Below, one piece after another: positions 1 to 13,899 of a stretch of DNA of 64,000 nucleotides. The DNA is from Ipomoea triloba (taxonomy: Eukaryota; Streptophyta; Magnoliopsida; Solanales; Convolvulaceae). A program made the translations under genes and the position numbers. The stretch covers positions 18,947,599-19,011,598 of the forward strand of contig NC_044924.1 in assembly GCF_003576645.1 (NCBI RefSeq). Direction: 5' to 3'. Position 1 is the stretch's first letter. Every line of letters starts with the position of its first letter. The notes beneath the pieces were generated by a model. That model had not been told where the DNA came from. It saw only the letters and a program-made list of their open reading frames with translations, and did no database searches.

Positions 1-1344
1 CTTTTGTGGTTGATCGTTCGAGCTTTTCCTGGAAGTATGGCATGGTTACTTCAGCGTCGTAGCGCCTCGTACTCGAACATTGGCTCGAGGCATTTTCTCT
101 ACCCCTTCTTACCCTGAAAGGGCACCTTACGTTCTTGAACCGAAAACCATCTTTTGGCAAACCTAGCCTCCTCTGTCCCTCGGGACCCAACAATGCAATA
201 GTACAGGAATATTCACCTGTTGTCCATCGACTACGCCTTTTAGCCTGATCTTAAACCGTGACTCACCATCCATGGACGAACCTTGCGGAGGAACCCTTAG
301 GTTTTCGGAGAATTGAATTCTCACCAATGTTTGTGTTACTCAAGCAGTGATTTTAAGCTTACATGATTTTAAAATGAACACGTATCAAATGTCGTGGTAT
401 AAGAATGCTTGCATCCATCAGGCAGTGATTTAGTAGTGACCATATTATAATCCTCTTCTTTGTTCAATTTGGTAGTCGTTTACGAATCTGTCATATCATG
501 CGACTTTGGCCAATGGCCACACAAATAAATTTTGTTCAAAACAACAAAAAATTCATACATCTTCTAGTCTGGACTGAGAAACTTGCAAATACAATAAGCT
601 GGCCTACAGCCTTACGCCAGTGTTCAAACAGTACTATGTGGATCATATACATTTATTAAATAAAATTATCAGAGTTAAAATGATATTTTAATATTATTAA
701 AATAATACTAGTGTGTGAAAAATGAAACTAAAAAACAAAACTCTTACAATAACATATATTTTCAAATGAACATGAAGTGTACTTAAAAGTATAACGTTAC
801 TATAATTTAACTTGTGTGTGAAAAATAGAATTAATGCAATAACGTATGTTGTCAAATAAAATTGTAGTAAAATTAAAATAATATTATAGTATTTACTATA
901 ATGAAACTAATGTGCGTGAAAAATGAAACTAAAAAATATAACATTGTCAAATGAAACTAAAATTTAATTAAAATGATACGACATCGTTTTGCTTTATGAT
1001 CCATACTGCTACATGGACCATGGTCCATGGTAAAATTTGCCCTTGAAGCAATAGAATAGAGGAGAAAAAATGTTGAATGGCTCAGTCCATGTCACGGCCA
1101 TAATGCATTTATACATGGCTAAATGTGTATACACTAATTTTATACAATACTACCTCTTCACCACCCTTCCGCCGCTCCTGTGTGGTCCTCTAAAAAGGAC
1201 AACAGGCAAAATACTACCGGTGATCAAACAAGAAAAGGATCAGAAGAAAATATTGAACTAAACAGCAATATGCACATCTACAAATGATTTCTGCAATAAG
1301 TTTTAGCGATGCCAAATCAGGAACTTTAACCCCGCGTCATATTT
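1..1344. repeat. First copy of a duplicated 1.34-kb segment, likely assembly overlap
   Basis: This stretch matches 2020-3363 throughout the parts compared, at a constant offset of 2019, and ends exactly at the N at 1345. It holds the last ~343 bp of the plastid 23S-like fragment followed by the AT-rich 3' flank of the RIC1 gene. The match running right up to an N points to two contigs joined without collapsing their overlap. No gene lies in it; the short ORF at 1070-1261 is repeated unchanged in the second copy and has no recognisable protein. Confidence 0.85.
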
Positions 1345-1345
1345 N

Positions 1346-1655
1346 TTTGCACGCCTCCGTTACCTTTTGGGAGGCCTACGCCCCATAGAAACTGTTTACC
1401 TGAAACTGTCCCTTGGCCCGTAGGTCCTGGCACAAGGTTAGAATTCTAGCCCTTCCAAAGTGGTATCTCACTGATTGCTCGGGCTCCCTCAGAAGAAGGC
1501 CTTCTTCGCCTTCCACCTAAGCTGCGCAGGAAGGGCCTAAAGCCAATCCCAGGGAACAGTGAAGCTTCATAGGGTCTTTCTGTCCAGGTGCAGGTAGTCC
1601 GCATCTTCATAGACATGTCTATTTCATCAAGCCTCTCTTCGAGACAGTGCCCAGA

Positions 1656-1688
<33 letters not shown>

Positions 1689-2362
1689 GACAAGGAATTT
1701 CGCTACCTTAGGACTGTTATAGTTACGACCGCCGTTCACCGAGGCTTCGGTCGCTAGCTCCCCTGTCATCAAGTCACCAACTTCCTTAACCTTCTGGCAC
1801 TGGGCAGGCGTTAGCCCCCATACATGGTCTTACGACTTTGCGAATACTTGTGTTTTTTGTAAACAGTCGCCTAGGCCTGGTCACTGCAACCCCCTTTGTG
1901 AGGAGGCACCCTTCTCTCGAAGTTACGGGGCTATTTTGCCGAGTTCCTTAGAGAGAGTTATCTCGCGCCCCTAGGTGTTCTCTACCTACCCACCTGTGTC
2001 GGTTTCAGATACAAGTACACTTTTGTGGTTGATCGTTCGAGCTTTTCCTGGAAGTATGGCATGGTTACTTCAGCGTCGTAGCGCCTCGTACTCGAACATT
2101 GGCTCGAGGCATTTTCTCTACCCCTTCTTACCCTGAAAGGGCACCTTACGTTCTTGAACCGAAAACCATCTTTTGGCAAACCTAGCCTCCTCTGTCCCTC
2201 GGGACCCAACAATGCAATAGTACAGGAATATTCACCTGTTGTCCATCGACTACGCCTTTTAGCCTGATCTTAAACCGTGACTCACCATCCATGGACGAAC
2301 CTTGCGGAGGAACCCTTAGGTTTTCGGAGAATTGAATTCTCACCAATGTTTGTGTTACTCAA
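1346..2362 (-). pseudogene. Nuclear insertion of plastid 23S rDNA (NUPT), partial
   Basis: On the minus strand this is recognisable plastid 23S rRNA gene sequence, including the conserved stretches around 1680-1760 and 1860-1940. Similarity ends abruptly near 2362, where AT-rich nuclear sequence begins. The other edge is hidden by the N at 1345. A one-base deletion in a normally conserved stretch near 1690 suggests a decayed nuclear copy, not a plastid contig. It lies ~1.1 kb past the RIC1 stop codon. No complete rRNA is present and no function is expected. Confidence 0.85.
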
Positions 2363-3363
2363 GCAGTGATTTTAAGCTTACATGATTTTAAAATGAACAC
2401 GTATCAAATGTCGTGGTATAAGAATGCTTGCATCCATCAGGCAGTGATTTAGTAGTGACCATATTATAATCCTCTTCTTTGTTCAATTTGGTAGTCGTTT
2501 ACGAATCTGTCATATCATGCGACTTTGGCCAATGGCCACACAAATAAATTTTGTTCAAAACAACAAAAAATTCATACATCTTCTAGTCTGGACTGAGAAA
2601 CTTGCAAATACAATAAGCTGGCCTACAGCCTTACGCCAGTGTTCAAACAGTACTATGTGGATCATATACATTTATTAAATAAAATTATCAGAGTTAAAAT
2701 GATATTTTAATATTATTAAAATAATACTAGTGTGTGAAAAATGAAACTAAAAAACAAAACTCTTACAATAACATATATTTTCAAATGAACATGAAGTGTA
2801 CTTAAAAGTATAACGTTACTATAATTTAACTTGTGTGTGAAAAATAGAATTAATGCAATAACGTATGTTGTCAAATAAAATTGTAGTAAAATTAAAATAA
2901 TATTATAGTATTTACTATAATGAAACTAATGTGCGTGAAAAATGAAACTAAAAAATATAACATTGTCAAATGAAACTAAAATTTAATTAAAATGATACGA
3001 CATCGTTTTGCTTTATGATCCATACTGCTACATGGACCATGGTCCATGGTAAAATTTGCCCTTGAAGCAATAGAATAGAGGAGAAAAAATGTTGAATGGC
3101 TCAGTCCATGTCACGGCCATAATGCATTTATACATGGCTAAATGTGTATACACTAATTTTATACAATACTACCTCTTCACCACCCTTCCGCCGCTCCTGT
3201 GTGGTCCTCTAAAAAGGACAACAGGCAAAATACTACCGGTGATCAAACAAGAAAAGGATCAGAAGAAAATATTGAACTAAACAGCAATATGCACATCTAC
3301 AAATGATTTCTGCAATAAGTTTTAGCGATGCCAAATCAGGAACTTTAACCCCGCGTCATATTT
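2020..3363. repeat. Second copy of the duplicated 1.34-kb segment
   Basis: Repeat of 1-1344. This copy runs on without a gap into the RIC1 3' region, so it is the one in true genomic context. From 2363 on it is non-coding and AT-rich, with about three degenerate ~100-bp repeats (2730-2990) each starting near GTGTGTGAAAAATGAAACT, and a perfect 16-bp palindrome, ATGGACCATGGTCCAT, near 3032-3047. Confidence 0.85.
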
Positions 3364-3496
3364 CCTTCCAAGTGCTGCTTATCGTTTTCCCAGTGTAACA
3401 TTATATAACTATTTTACAGTTTTATCCGGAGGGCGACATGCTCAACATAGAAGTCCATGATAGGATGCTTAGTTTCCAAACAATGGAGAAGAAAGT
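3364..3496 (-). other. RIC1 3' flank / probable 3' UTR
   Basis: Non-coding sequence between the RIC1 stop codon (3497-3499) and the edge of the duplicated segment. No poly(A) signal stands out clearly. The probable 3' UTR may extend into 2363-3363. Confidence 0.5.
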
Positions 3497-6400
3497 TCAT
3501 TTATCCTCGGAGTTAGATGTAGAAGAAAGCATTTCCTCCAAGGTTGCTAGCAAATCATGGTATTCAGTAAATGCCGGATGTGACTGCACAAAGTGAAACT
3601 TTACTTAGCTGCACAAATGGAGTTGTACTATACCAGAAATTTGTGTAAGAAATACCTGCAACGTTATGCTATATGCCTCCCATAAACGCAAATCATGGTG
3701 AAATAAATCAAATAAAACCTGAGAAATTTGCAGAAAAGGAACTCCATGTCAACCATTATTGTCAATTATGACTCTGTTTGGCATACATAGCTTAAAAGCT
3801 AACTTAAAGCTAAAAGCTTAAAAGTTAGTAGCTACTAGTTTATTTTGAAACGCTACTTAGGGCAGCGTTTCAAAATAAGCTATTATTTTAAACTCTCTAT
3901 ATTTTACTAAAGAGCTTATAGCTTATTTGTAGCTTAAAATAAGCCATAAGCTCTAAGATAAGCTCTACCAAACAGAGCCTATATGCCTTGGCATATGCCA
4001 TAGTGCCATATGCTGCCTCAAAAATCATTTGGTTTCTACTTATTTACAGCAGAATTATTGAGTTTCAATCTTCCAAAAACCAGAAATTTCATGTTCATAT
4101 TCTCACTTTTAAGGAGGTAAGATGTTCTACTCTATATATTTATTATGTGTTGGAGGTAAGATGTTTTACTCTATATATTTATTATTTGTGTTGGAAGAGG
4201 GGGATTCGCATAATATAGTTCACATATTACAAATATTATTTACTAGAGGAAGTCAGTTAAACCTCAGATCGCCTCAATAGTGTGGCCAGGACAACAATCC
4301 ATTCTTTGAATTTGACAGAGCACATCTGAGACAAAAGGAATTCTGCATCCAATCGACTTTGCAGTGTTCCCATTTGAAGCTGTTGATTGAAAAGTTACCA
4401 GTGCATCAATCATATAAGTTCAATCTTGAAGATCTAACTATTCCTTCCAGCAAGAGTAAATTTTCAAGTTCCATAGTTCAAATAAAAAACACAAATGCTT
4501 TACGATAAAGTTGTATCATGAATTATTAGGAATATCCAAATATGTTAACTGTACTCTAGAAAAGATTGGTTGTACCTTCTGTCCAATAAGTTCAAGCCCT
4601 AAGGCAAAGTTCTCCAAGCGAGCAGATCCATATCTCTCTCGCCGCAAATAATCCTGTATAAGAGTATTAAGTATAGATTACGTACCCAGAGAACCTTCAG
4701 TTGTAGCACATATCATAATTACCAAACAAAGTTCACAATTATCATACCATGAGGTCAAACTGTGTGCCTTTCACAAATGCAACAAGCTTTGAAAGTTCTT
4801 TCCCTGACATCAAAAAGCTTGCATGACTTTCTAAAATATTCTTAACAGAAGCAACATGTGCATTCTGCTCCTTGAATGAGCTGCTAGACATAAAATGAAA
4901 CAAACTTATGAGAAAATCTAATGAAAATATGATTGATTAGAGTAAACAGTATAAATGCACTTACCCTTTTGAATCAAAAGATTGTCTTTGATAACTGGAA
5001 GGAAACAGAAAATATCCAAAGAATCGAGGAGATAACTTCTCCGAATCCACTGGTGCAGGTTCAAATTCTCGTCCAGATCTGAGAAGAAACCTCACCTGAG
5101 AAATAATATCAAACTTCCTGTTACACAGAGTAATCATCTTTTGAAGGGAACATAATGCACCGTAAAGTCCACATACCAGTTCCCCAGCAAGCTCATATAG
5201 CGATTCATCAAGCGTGGCCTGAGAATGCAGAAACCTTATCAGACTGGGATATGTGAGACGTAATATAACTTTTTGCTTCCCTCAAAACATAATGTTGAAA
5301 AGCCATAATTATTATACAAAAACTTGGACTATGTTTAAAACGGTTGCAATGAAACAAACACACAGCCTACTAGTATGTTATGTTCTTAACGTCACGGGCA
5401 TGAAAACATAAAGAAAAATGAAGAAAGACTAATAGTTGGAATAGGAAAAGAGAAGAAAACATTGGGTTTGCTTGAGACCCAAAACTCCCTTAGACCCTTT
5501 TTGGGATTAAATTTATGCTTTTCCTATTATTCCAAATAACACTCCCTTTTATAAGGTTGATTACAAAGGTTCCTAAACTACGAATAAGTAATTGGTAGTT
5601 TCTAAATAATTAATATACCTAAACTAATTCAAAGACTAATAGTAACAAGTTCAATAATTATTTAGTAATTTCTAAATAACTANTAATAGTTGGAATAGGA
5701 AAAGAGAAGAAAACATTGGGTTTGCTTGAGACCCAAAACTCCCTTAGACCCTTTTTGGGATTAAATTTATGCTTTTCCTATTATTCCAAATAACACTCCC
5801 TTTTATAAGGTTGATTACAAAGGTTCCTAAACTACGAATAAGTAATTGGTAGTTTCTAAATAATTAATATACCTAAACTAATTCAAAGACTAATAGTAAA
5901 AATAATTAATATACCTAAACTAATTCAAAGACTAATAGTAACAAGTTCAATAATTATTTAGTAATTTCTAAATAACTATTTATTATTTTTAAATAACTAT
6001 TTAGTAATTTATTAATATCTAAACTATGTAATATACGGAGTAATAAAATAAGACTTTCCAGCATGCATCATTACTCCCCTCTTGGACCACAAGCTTGTCC
6101 TCAAGCTTGATAACCTTGTCAGCACGTAGCCAACACCTCCCACGATCAAATGGCCACCCCAAAAGACGTGCAAATGGAAAAGCTCCAAGTGGCATTCTAC
6201 AGATCAATGGAGGAGCGAACAATGGTGAGGAAGACCCCAAACTTGGACATCCTTTGAAGGAGTTAGTTGGAACAGCAGAGGGAGACACCAAAGATGAAGA
6301 CTGACCAATACCATATGACACAACCCTTAAATGAGATGGGGTTGGAGAGTGGTGAAAAAACCCTCCCACGCATATGACAGTTTTTTGAAAGGGCACAACC

Positions 6401-9400
6401 TCAATTTCAGAAGAGTTAACAGCCATTTCTGTTGAATCAACATGAGGTTGATCAGCTAAAACAGTGGCTTGCATTGGTGCTATCTCCACATGTGGGTGGT
6501 CAACAATGATTGTGGATGATTCCAGGGAAGTATCATCATCATCTGTTTGCTGAATTCCTGAGGGAATTGGTGGACGCAAGTACTTCAGGTCATCGGCATG
6601 TTGGCGTAGCTTTTTGGCTACGTGATCTAGCTTAGTTGCTATTTCTCTAAGAGCTTCAAGCTCCAATTGAGTGATTCCAATGACGCCGGCAACGGAACCA
6701 AAATGTTATGTTCTTAACGTCACGGGCATGAAAACATAAAGAAAAATGAAGAAAGACTAATAGTTGGAATAGGAAAAGAGAAGAAAACATTGGGTTTGCT
6801 TGAGACCCAAAACTCCCTTAGACCCTTTTTGGGATTAAATTTATGCTTTTCCTATTATTCCAAATAACACTCCCTTTTATAAGGTTGATTACAAAGGTTC
6901 CTAAACTACGAATAAGTAATTGGTAGTTTCTAAATAATTAATATACCTAAACTAATTCAAAGACTAATAGTAATAAGTTCAATAATTATTTAGTAATTTC
7001 TAAATAACTATTTATTATTTCTCAATAACAATTTAGTAATTTATTAATATCTAAACTATGTAATATACGGAGTAATAAAATAAGACTTTTCAGCATGCAT
7101 CATAGTATCTCATAAACATGCAGAAAAAGCTCTCTAATGACACCTGTGAACCTCCTAGTATCACATGTTTACCTGCAACAAACGCAGTGCACAGTACTGA
7201 CTCACAGCAGGACCTTCAAGCTTCGCAATAACCTGTGGCAATGGCAGAATATTATAAGCAGACCTACAATTTGAGCACAGAATTCTCCTCAAGAAATAAA
7301 TGTTGTAATGAAATTGGATAAATAAATTTTAGTGAAGAAAAAGCCCCAACCACCACAAAAAATATAAAATAAGAAGTGAGAAAAGCAAACACAAGTATAC
7401 AGACTAGTAAAACATAGAGTAATATGTAGTCATTTCAAGGTACTTTAAGAAAAAAAAATGCATGTGCTTCTTACAAGTATATAGCAAGCAGCAGTCCGGT
7501 ACCATCTCCTTTGAAAGCATTCCTCAAACAACCTGAGGGTAGATACAAGTCAAAACACTACAGAGCCGGATACAATACTTCTTGAGAGTTTTAGACAAAT
7601 TTGCAATTTATGACAGCCAATTTCTTGTTCCTGTTTTCCCTCTGCAATAATCATCATGAGATAGAAACTGCAAGGAGAGTTTGAAGCCTTGTCATTGCAG
7701 GGGTGGCCAGATGAGGACACTTTGCCCACCATGCCCACCACAGTGGACAATCAGACTTCAGAGAGCAAGTGTGATCATTGAAATATTTTGACAAGACTTT
7801 TGATCCCTAGAAACAAAGGGAAAAAAAGGAAGTAAATTAACATACTCAGTTGATCTTCCAGCAGCAGCAAACAAATCTGCCCAATGTCGACCATCAGTTT
7901 TTCTTGCAACACTAACAACCACATCACAATACTCTGGAAAATTTCTGATTAGATCGCAGGTCTTCTCAAGAAGTGAAGTGACAGTAGCATGATTAGACAT
8001 TGTAGTCTGATTGTTCCTCGTGTTTTGGCTGGTAGAGATAATAACAAACATTGTAAATATGAATGTCAAAATATAAGTTTAAAATAAATAACTTTTGTTT
8101 ATGGTAAAGGCAATGAGTCCAAGTCCCAAGGTAAAGAATGCAATACATGGAAATATGATTTCAATACAAAACAAACAATGAAACGACTTACCCAAAAAAA
8201 AACAAAACAAAAAGAGTTAAATTGATCAGAAATTAAACTTCTACTCAAATAAATATGAAGTGACCAAAACATTAGAATCCCAAATCTTATGAAGACAGAG
8301 TAGAAGGAATTTAGAGTGCTATATTCCTAATTTCCCACATTATCTCTCTGACATAGGAAAAATAAACAATGTTATAGATCACGAAGTTCCTGCTAACTTA
8401 CCCAGAAATTTCAGCCTCAAAAACTGTAAAAAGAAGCCACTCAAGGTAATGGGAAAAATGCGGCTTTTCTGCTGATAGTTGTGCCAATCGTAATGCTTCT
8501 TGTTCTTTGCCTCTCTGTCAAACAATACCAAGAGATTGGCTAGTAAAATGAAGAGGCACTTGTTAAACCACAAGACTTAGTATCATAAAGGTCCTAAACA
8601 ACAAGACCTGATTATTAGAAATCAAATTATTCTACTTGTGGCTAATGCCTCTAAGCCTCTTAAACATTATGCCATATAAAGGTTACATATGCCTACATTT
8701 TTTACAATTCTAAACAAACAAAATTACAGCTGTGATTTTGGAAAGTATTGCACCTGGAAAGATCTCAAATAAAAGCTACAATTTCACACAACTATGTGCC
8801 ATCTAAGTATCTAACATATACTTTGATGGATAGAATGGGTCTGCAGCTTTCAGCATTTCTCTCCTACTAATGCTTACTTTAATTATCTTTTGTTTCCTAA
8901 TTGAATTAGCTGAGCTTATATGTGTGTTTGGTATTCTTTTGATTGCATACATCCCTTGGTCGCCACACAAAATTCATCTTCCAGGTAGGTTCATCCCTTC
9001 TCCTGTTTTCTGCTGTGTCATAATCAGATGTTTCCATCTCTTTATATTAATTATTCTAAGCACCTCTTGCCTCAGTATAAAAGCTAAAAAGAATTTACTA
9101 CAGACTAGAAGCTACCTGCAGAAGATGCCTAAGTAGGCAATGCAATATGGTCTGAGCTTGGGGAGATGGCTCAAAACATGGAAATTCAGTGCTTGCAGAA
9201 AATGACATTCTCTGAGAAACGCCCACCACAACTCCAGCGTTCGGTAGTAAACCAAGAGGATAAACCTCACGATCAAACTCCAATTCCGGGTCCAACTAAA
9301 AGTTGGCATCAAAACATTCATACAACAAAAATATTTATTAAGCAGCTCTGTCAATGCAGAAAAGAGAGAGATTGACGACACTACTTCAGGTTTTCCTATG

Positions 9401-12400
9401 TTTCATGTATTTATGTTTACAATAATATCCAAAAGAAACCAAGACCATTTCTACAAATTCTCCAAGTTCTAATGTGTAGCAGCATAGCTGGACAGAAATA
9501 ATTCATTGTGCAGCCATGCACAAACAGAAATACAATTACTGTTAATACAGTCAAAACCTTTATATCTAAAGCACCAATTATTCAATTAGACATGCATTAC
9601 ATATATAGGGGAGAGATCAAGTGAGAATAGAGTCTTGTGTGAGAAATGAGGATGACTCTCGGCCATCAATCGGAAAACAGTGAACAGAGAATATTCAGGA
9701 CTTTCATTGCATCATTAAGGCGAAAAAATTGTTTCGGAGAATAAAAGCATCAATTTGGAGAGAAACAACAGAGAGCCTGTTAAAACATGAAGAAGTTTAA
9801 ATGAAAGATGTAATGACGTTTTTGTAAATATGCAAAAGTTTTTTTTCCCACATCATTTTAGAGAAAATCAGCATTGTTTTCGCCTAAATACGCATAAATA
9901 GATTAGGAAGGCTAAAAATGTATTGTTTTGGGATAAATCAGCATTGTTAGATATGCACAGTCCACGTATTGTTTCAGTCAAAATGCACATCATGTTGGCC
10001 TAAATATGTCTGGAAAAATCAAGAAGCCTAACCATGCATCATTTTGGGATACATATGCATGGTTTATTCATTCCAACAATCCAACTTCTACTTATTTAAA
10101 GAAATGTCACCCACCTTTTTTTCTAAGGCTAGATCCCCATTCATTCAATTTTTTGAAATGGACTGTCAATATTTATTCTCATTCTCATGGGAGAAAGTGA
10201 GAAACTATTTTTACTTGATCCAATTTCTCTATACACACACACACACATACTGTTAGAAAAAACTTGAATACCTGCAAGAAATCCTCTTGCTTAAAAGTGT
10301 TGACTCCTGGAGATGGATACCAAACCTGTAATAATGAGCTTCCAACCAGTTGATATATGAGACACATAAGACAGAACATAAGAATTCATCAAGAAAAGTT
10401 AAATGCTAAAGAAATCTGTAACCTGCATTCCTCGGTGGCCATAGTCCAACCATGAAACTTCCTCAATCAGGGTTGTTTTCTCCTCTGATTGACCGCATGT
10501 AACCCAAAACAATTCCACAGAGTCAGTGAGCTCTCTTTCCCTCCCCTCATCCAAATCGAGAAGTGAAAGCTCTCCATTTGTCCTCAAGATCAAACATCTA
10601 AAAGCACAAATAGTTATTAGCAAACTGCAATTGGAAAGTCGTATTTGTCAACTGATGGCTGAATAATAACTACATACCTAGCAGGCTCTCTGACTACAAT
10701 GTCAGATGAAGATATACCATTCTCTGTTAAAGTTTTCCTAGGAAGCTGATCAGGGATAAAATGCATTGCTGCAGGATGGCACTTCGCAGTCATGATTGAA
10801 AGCTCTCGGACTGTAGAAAGCTGTTTGTCATTTTATCACTTAAAAAGGCACGAAAATAGTTTTACAGTAAAATACTCATAAAGAATCCTGTTATAGAAAG
10901 ATTTAAAACGCCAAACCATTTTAGAAGTTTGAATAGCATTAGAAACATCCACAAGCAGCAACTTTTACCTGTAAATCTGGAGTACTCAGGGGGGTCAATT
11001 CACCAAGCAGTTTCACATGATAAATATGGACATCAAAAGGGCGGTAAGTGACTAGTAAATAATCTTGATAAACATCCATGACCATTGGTTTTGCAAGCAA
11101 AGATTTCCGACAAAGTAGGGAACTCTGGTCAAGGTGGTACCTTGGGTAAAAAAGTAACTCATACCTGCGATTTTGATAATAAATGTTGAATGAGTAAAGT
11201 ACTCTAAACAAATCAGAAAACCACATTATATAACTTCTAAATCCTTCGAAAAGTAACACTACAAAGGACTCAGATTACACCAGCCAGTCTAGGAAGATAT
11301 AGGGGACTGGATTAAAATAACTGAAAGAAGTTTTGACCAAGTGGAATGCATATGTCTTGACATCAAGTGCAGGCATTCACATTTCATATATTCACGCATA
11401 GAGGCCAGGAGTCTTGAGTAGCTACAAACACATATATTGCTTACTCATTGGAAGAATCATCATAGTTGCAAACAACAACAATTTTCCCCATCCATAGCAA
11501 GCCTTTGCATTGAATTTTTTGCTCCTGACTAATATCTCCAAAAAAACGCCACTTTTTAAGTCGTATATCATATAATATCAACCCATGAAGGCCAGCAATG
11601 GCCAAGTACATCCCATCTTTGCTAGCAGCCACGTGCAGAATGGGCCAATTTTGGGAGATATATGAAACCTGACATAGAAACTAAATGTATCAGGAAAAAA
11701 ATATCAATCGCAAAAAAACAGTAAAAGAAAAGATAAAGATAAAAACTTGTGTGAGCGTTCAAACTCATCAGTATGTTTGGCACATACTGGAAGGTTGAGA
11801 TGCAAGATTTTAAGTTCATCAGTATCTTCTGACTGGACAACAAGCAATCTATCTTCACCATAGATTACTTGTCGGACATATGTTGTTCCAGAAACTCCTC
11901 TGTTGAGACAGCATTTCCCAAAGGAGAATGCAATAATTCTCTCTGAAGATCCTTCCTCAACAGCATAAAGCCTATATCCATATTCATCCCAGTGCATCAG
12001 TGAGGTGCCACCCATCATAGGTTCATATTTACATTCCTGGCTAGGCTTAATTACTGGAGAAGATAGAGAATTTAATCCAATTTGGCGGATTGTACACATC
12101 AATCGACAACCAGAAACAGACCAAACTGTAAGACCTCTTAACTTCCACCCAACTGCGAAAGCAGAATTGTCAGCTGTCCAGGCAATACAATTCACAGCAC
12201 CAGTATCTTCCACAGAATATCTGCAAAAGAACCCAGAGAAAACACCAAAATAAATCATTTCATAGTTTCCTTTAGATCAGATAAGGTGTCGTTCTATCTA
12301 GATGTAGAAGCTACATCTCATCTTCATACCCATTTTATCACCTCCATAGAATCATGTGATTACAATGAGAATATACAACCATTAAACCTAAAAATTCTCA

Positions 12401-13844
12401 GAAGCAGTATTTGGAAATGCTAATATAGGATTGCATGTAAGGTCATGAAAGCATCCTCAACCCTTCCCCCTGCCACTCTCTAACAACTTCTTAAAGAATA
12501 AAGATGCTTCAATGTTAACCATCCATTATTTAACAACTGCCTCCTGTTAAGGTTAGAATTTCTTCCAAATGGAAAACTATAATAAACTAAGAAGTAAGAA
12601 CAGAGATTGCACAAGTTAAATACTTAAATGTGTAATATTCTCTCATTAACATGCACTTTTGCATATCTTTTCGATATTGTGTATCATAGAGGCTTACCCC
12701 CAGTCATACAAAGAAACAGAACGTATAAGTGAAGCCGATTCTGCAAGATCATACAACTCGACAACACCTCTTTTGTAACCAACAGCAAGAATTTGTTGTT
12801 CTGAAGCAACAGAGGCACAAACAGCATCACCAGATCCCAATCTCTTTTCAGCCTTGACAGGCTCAGCTTGCCTGAAGCCCTTCTTGCTTACAGAACATAA
12901 GACAAGTTGCCCATCAGAGTATAGCACAAATAGCGACCTCAAGGGTAGGGAAAATTCCAGGTGGGACACAGCAGATGCTTTTGACTTGCAATGACTTGGT
13001 ATAGAATCATTTACGGCTCTACTAGGAGCAAGACCATTTTCCAGAGAAGTTGAAAGTTTATTAGCCTCACTACCATCACAAAGCTGAGCATCAATATTAA
13101 AGGCTCCATAAAACTGTATTGACAACAACCAAAATAGGGAAACTATATTAGAAAGCAAAACATTTAAAACGTTTTCTAGACTGAATTGAAAAATAATCAC
13201 AATTCATCACTATTTTTTTCATATTAAAGATGCTTCTAAAGATAAGCGCAAAGTCACCTCTTAAGCATGGATATGATTGAAAGGTCTAAGTAATCAACAG
13301 TAATTATATTACCTCACCCTTCCAGGATATGTTATACAATGACCCATCAGAGAGTCCAACAAGCATATGTTTGTTATCACAGACAATATTGCTCCTGCCA
13401 AAAAATAATCAGAAGAAAAGGAAAGCCATAATCAGACGGAGACTAGCAGCAACCAAGCTAAAACAAGAGATGTAACTCTAAAGTAAGCCAATTTCACAGA
13501 GGCACCAAACTGTTCTCCCTCTCTTAACCTGGTCACTATAAACAATAGTAGCAAAATAAGGAAGCAAAACATAAAAGAAAGACAAGAAGTCAAACTTTTG
13601 TAACTTTTACAAGTTTCAAGGCTAAAGGACCTACTCAACTAACAATGATAACCCTGAAAGCGATAGAATTGAAGAGGCCTGACAATGGGATGAGAATAGA
13701 TAGCAACTGCATGGACACCAAATTTAGGTCTGATATCCATGTTGTACTCATGTTGAACAATAATACTCCTCAACTCACTACCCAGACATGTCAGACACCA
13801 AAAATTGTCTTACTTTCTGCAACTTGTCACTTGATTGTAGAATA

Positions 13845-13899
<55 letters not shown>

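Larger units (their letters stand above)
5376..7102 (-). mobile_element. Non-autonomous LTR retrotransposon (TRIM/LARD-like) in RIC1 intron 16
   Basis: Two direct repeats starting TGTTATG and ending GCATCA flank a ~630-bp core, and the host sequence TAGTA occurs on both sides (5371-5375 and 7103-7107), a perfect 5-bp target duplication. Read on the minus strand, the primer-binding site follows the right LTR (6683-6701, TTGGTTCCGTTGCCGGCGTC) and a purine tract (AAGAGGGGAGTAA) precedes the left LTR. No gag zinc knuckle or pol domain is present. The element lies wholly within intron 16 and does not touch the exons. Confidence 0.9.

Noticed and set aside
1070..1261. 63-codon ORF that also appears at 3089-3280
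   Set aside because: Its conservation is only the duplicated assembly block; no homology or codon signal.
1346..2362. Functional rRNA gene
   Set aside because: Only part of 23S, with an indel and nuclear flank; called a NUPT instead.
4257..4379. RIC1 stop codon at 4257 as the gene end
   Set aside because: Two further exons (3718-3656, 3583-3497) match the conserved C-terminus in phase.
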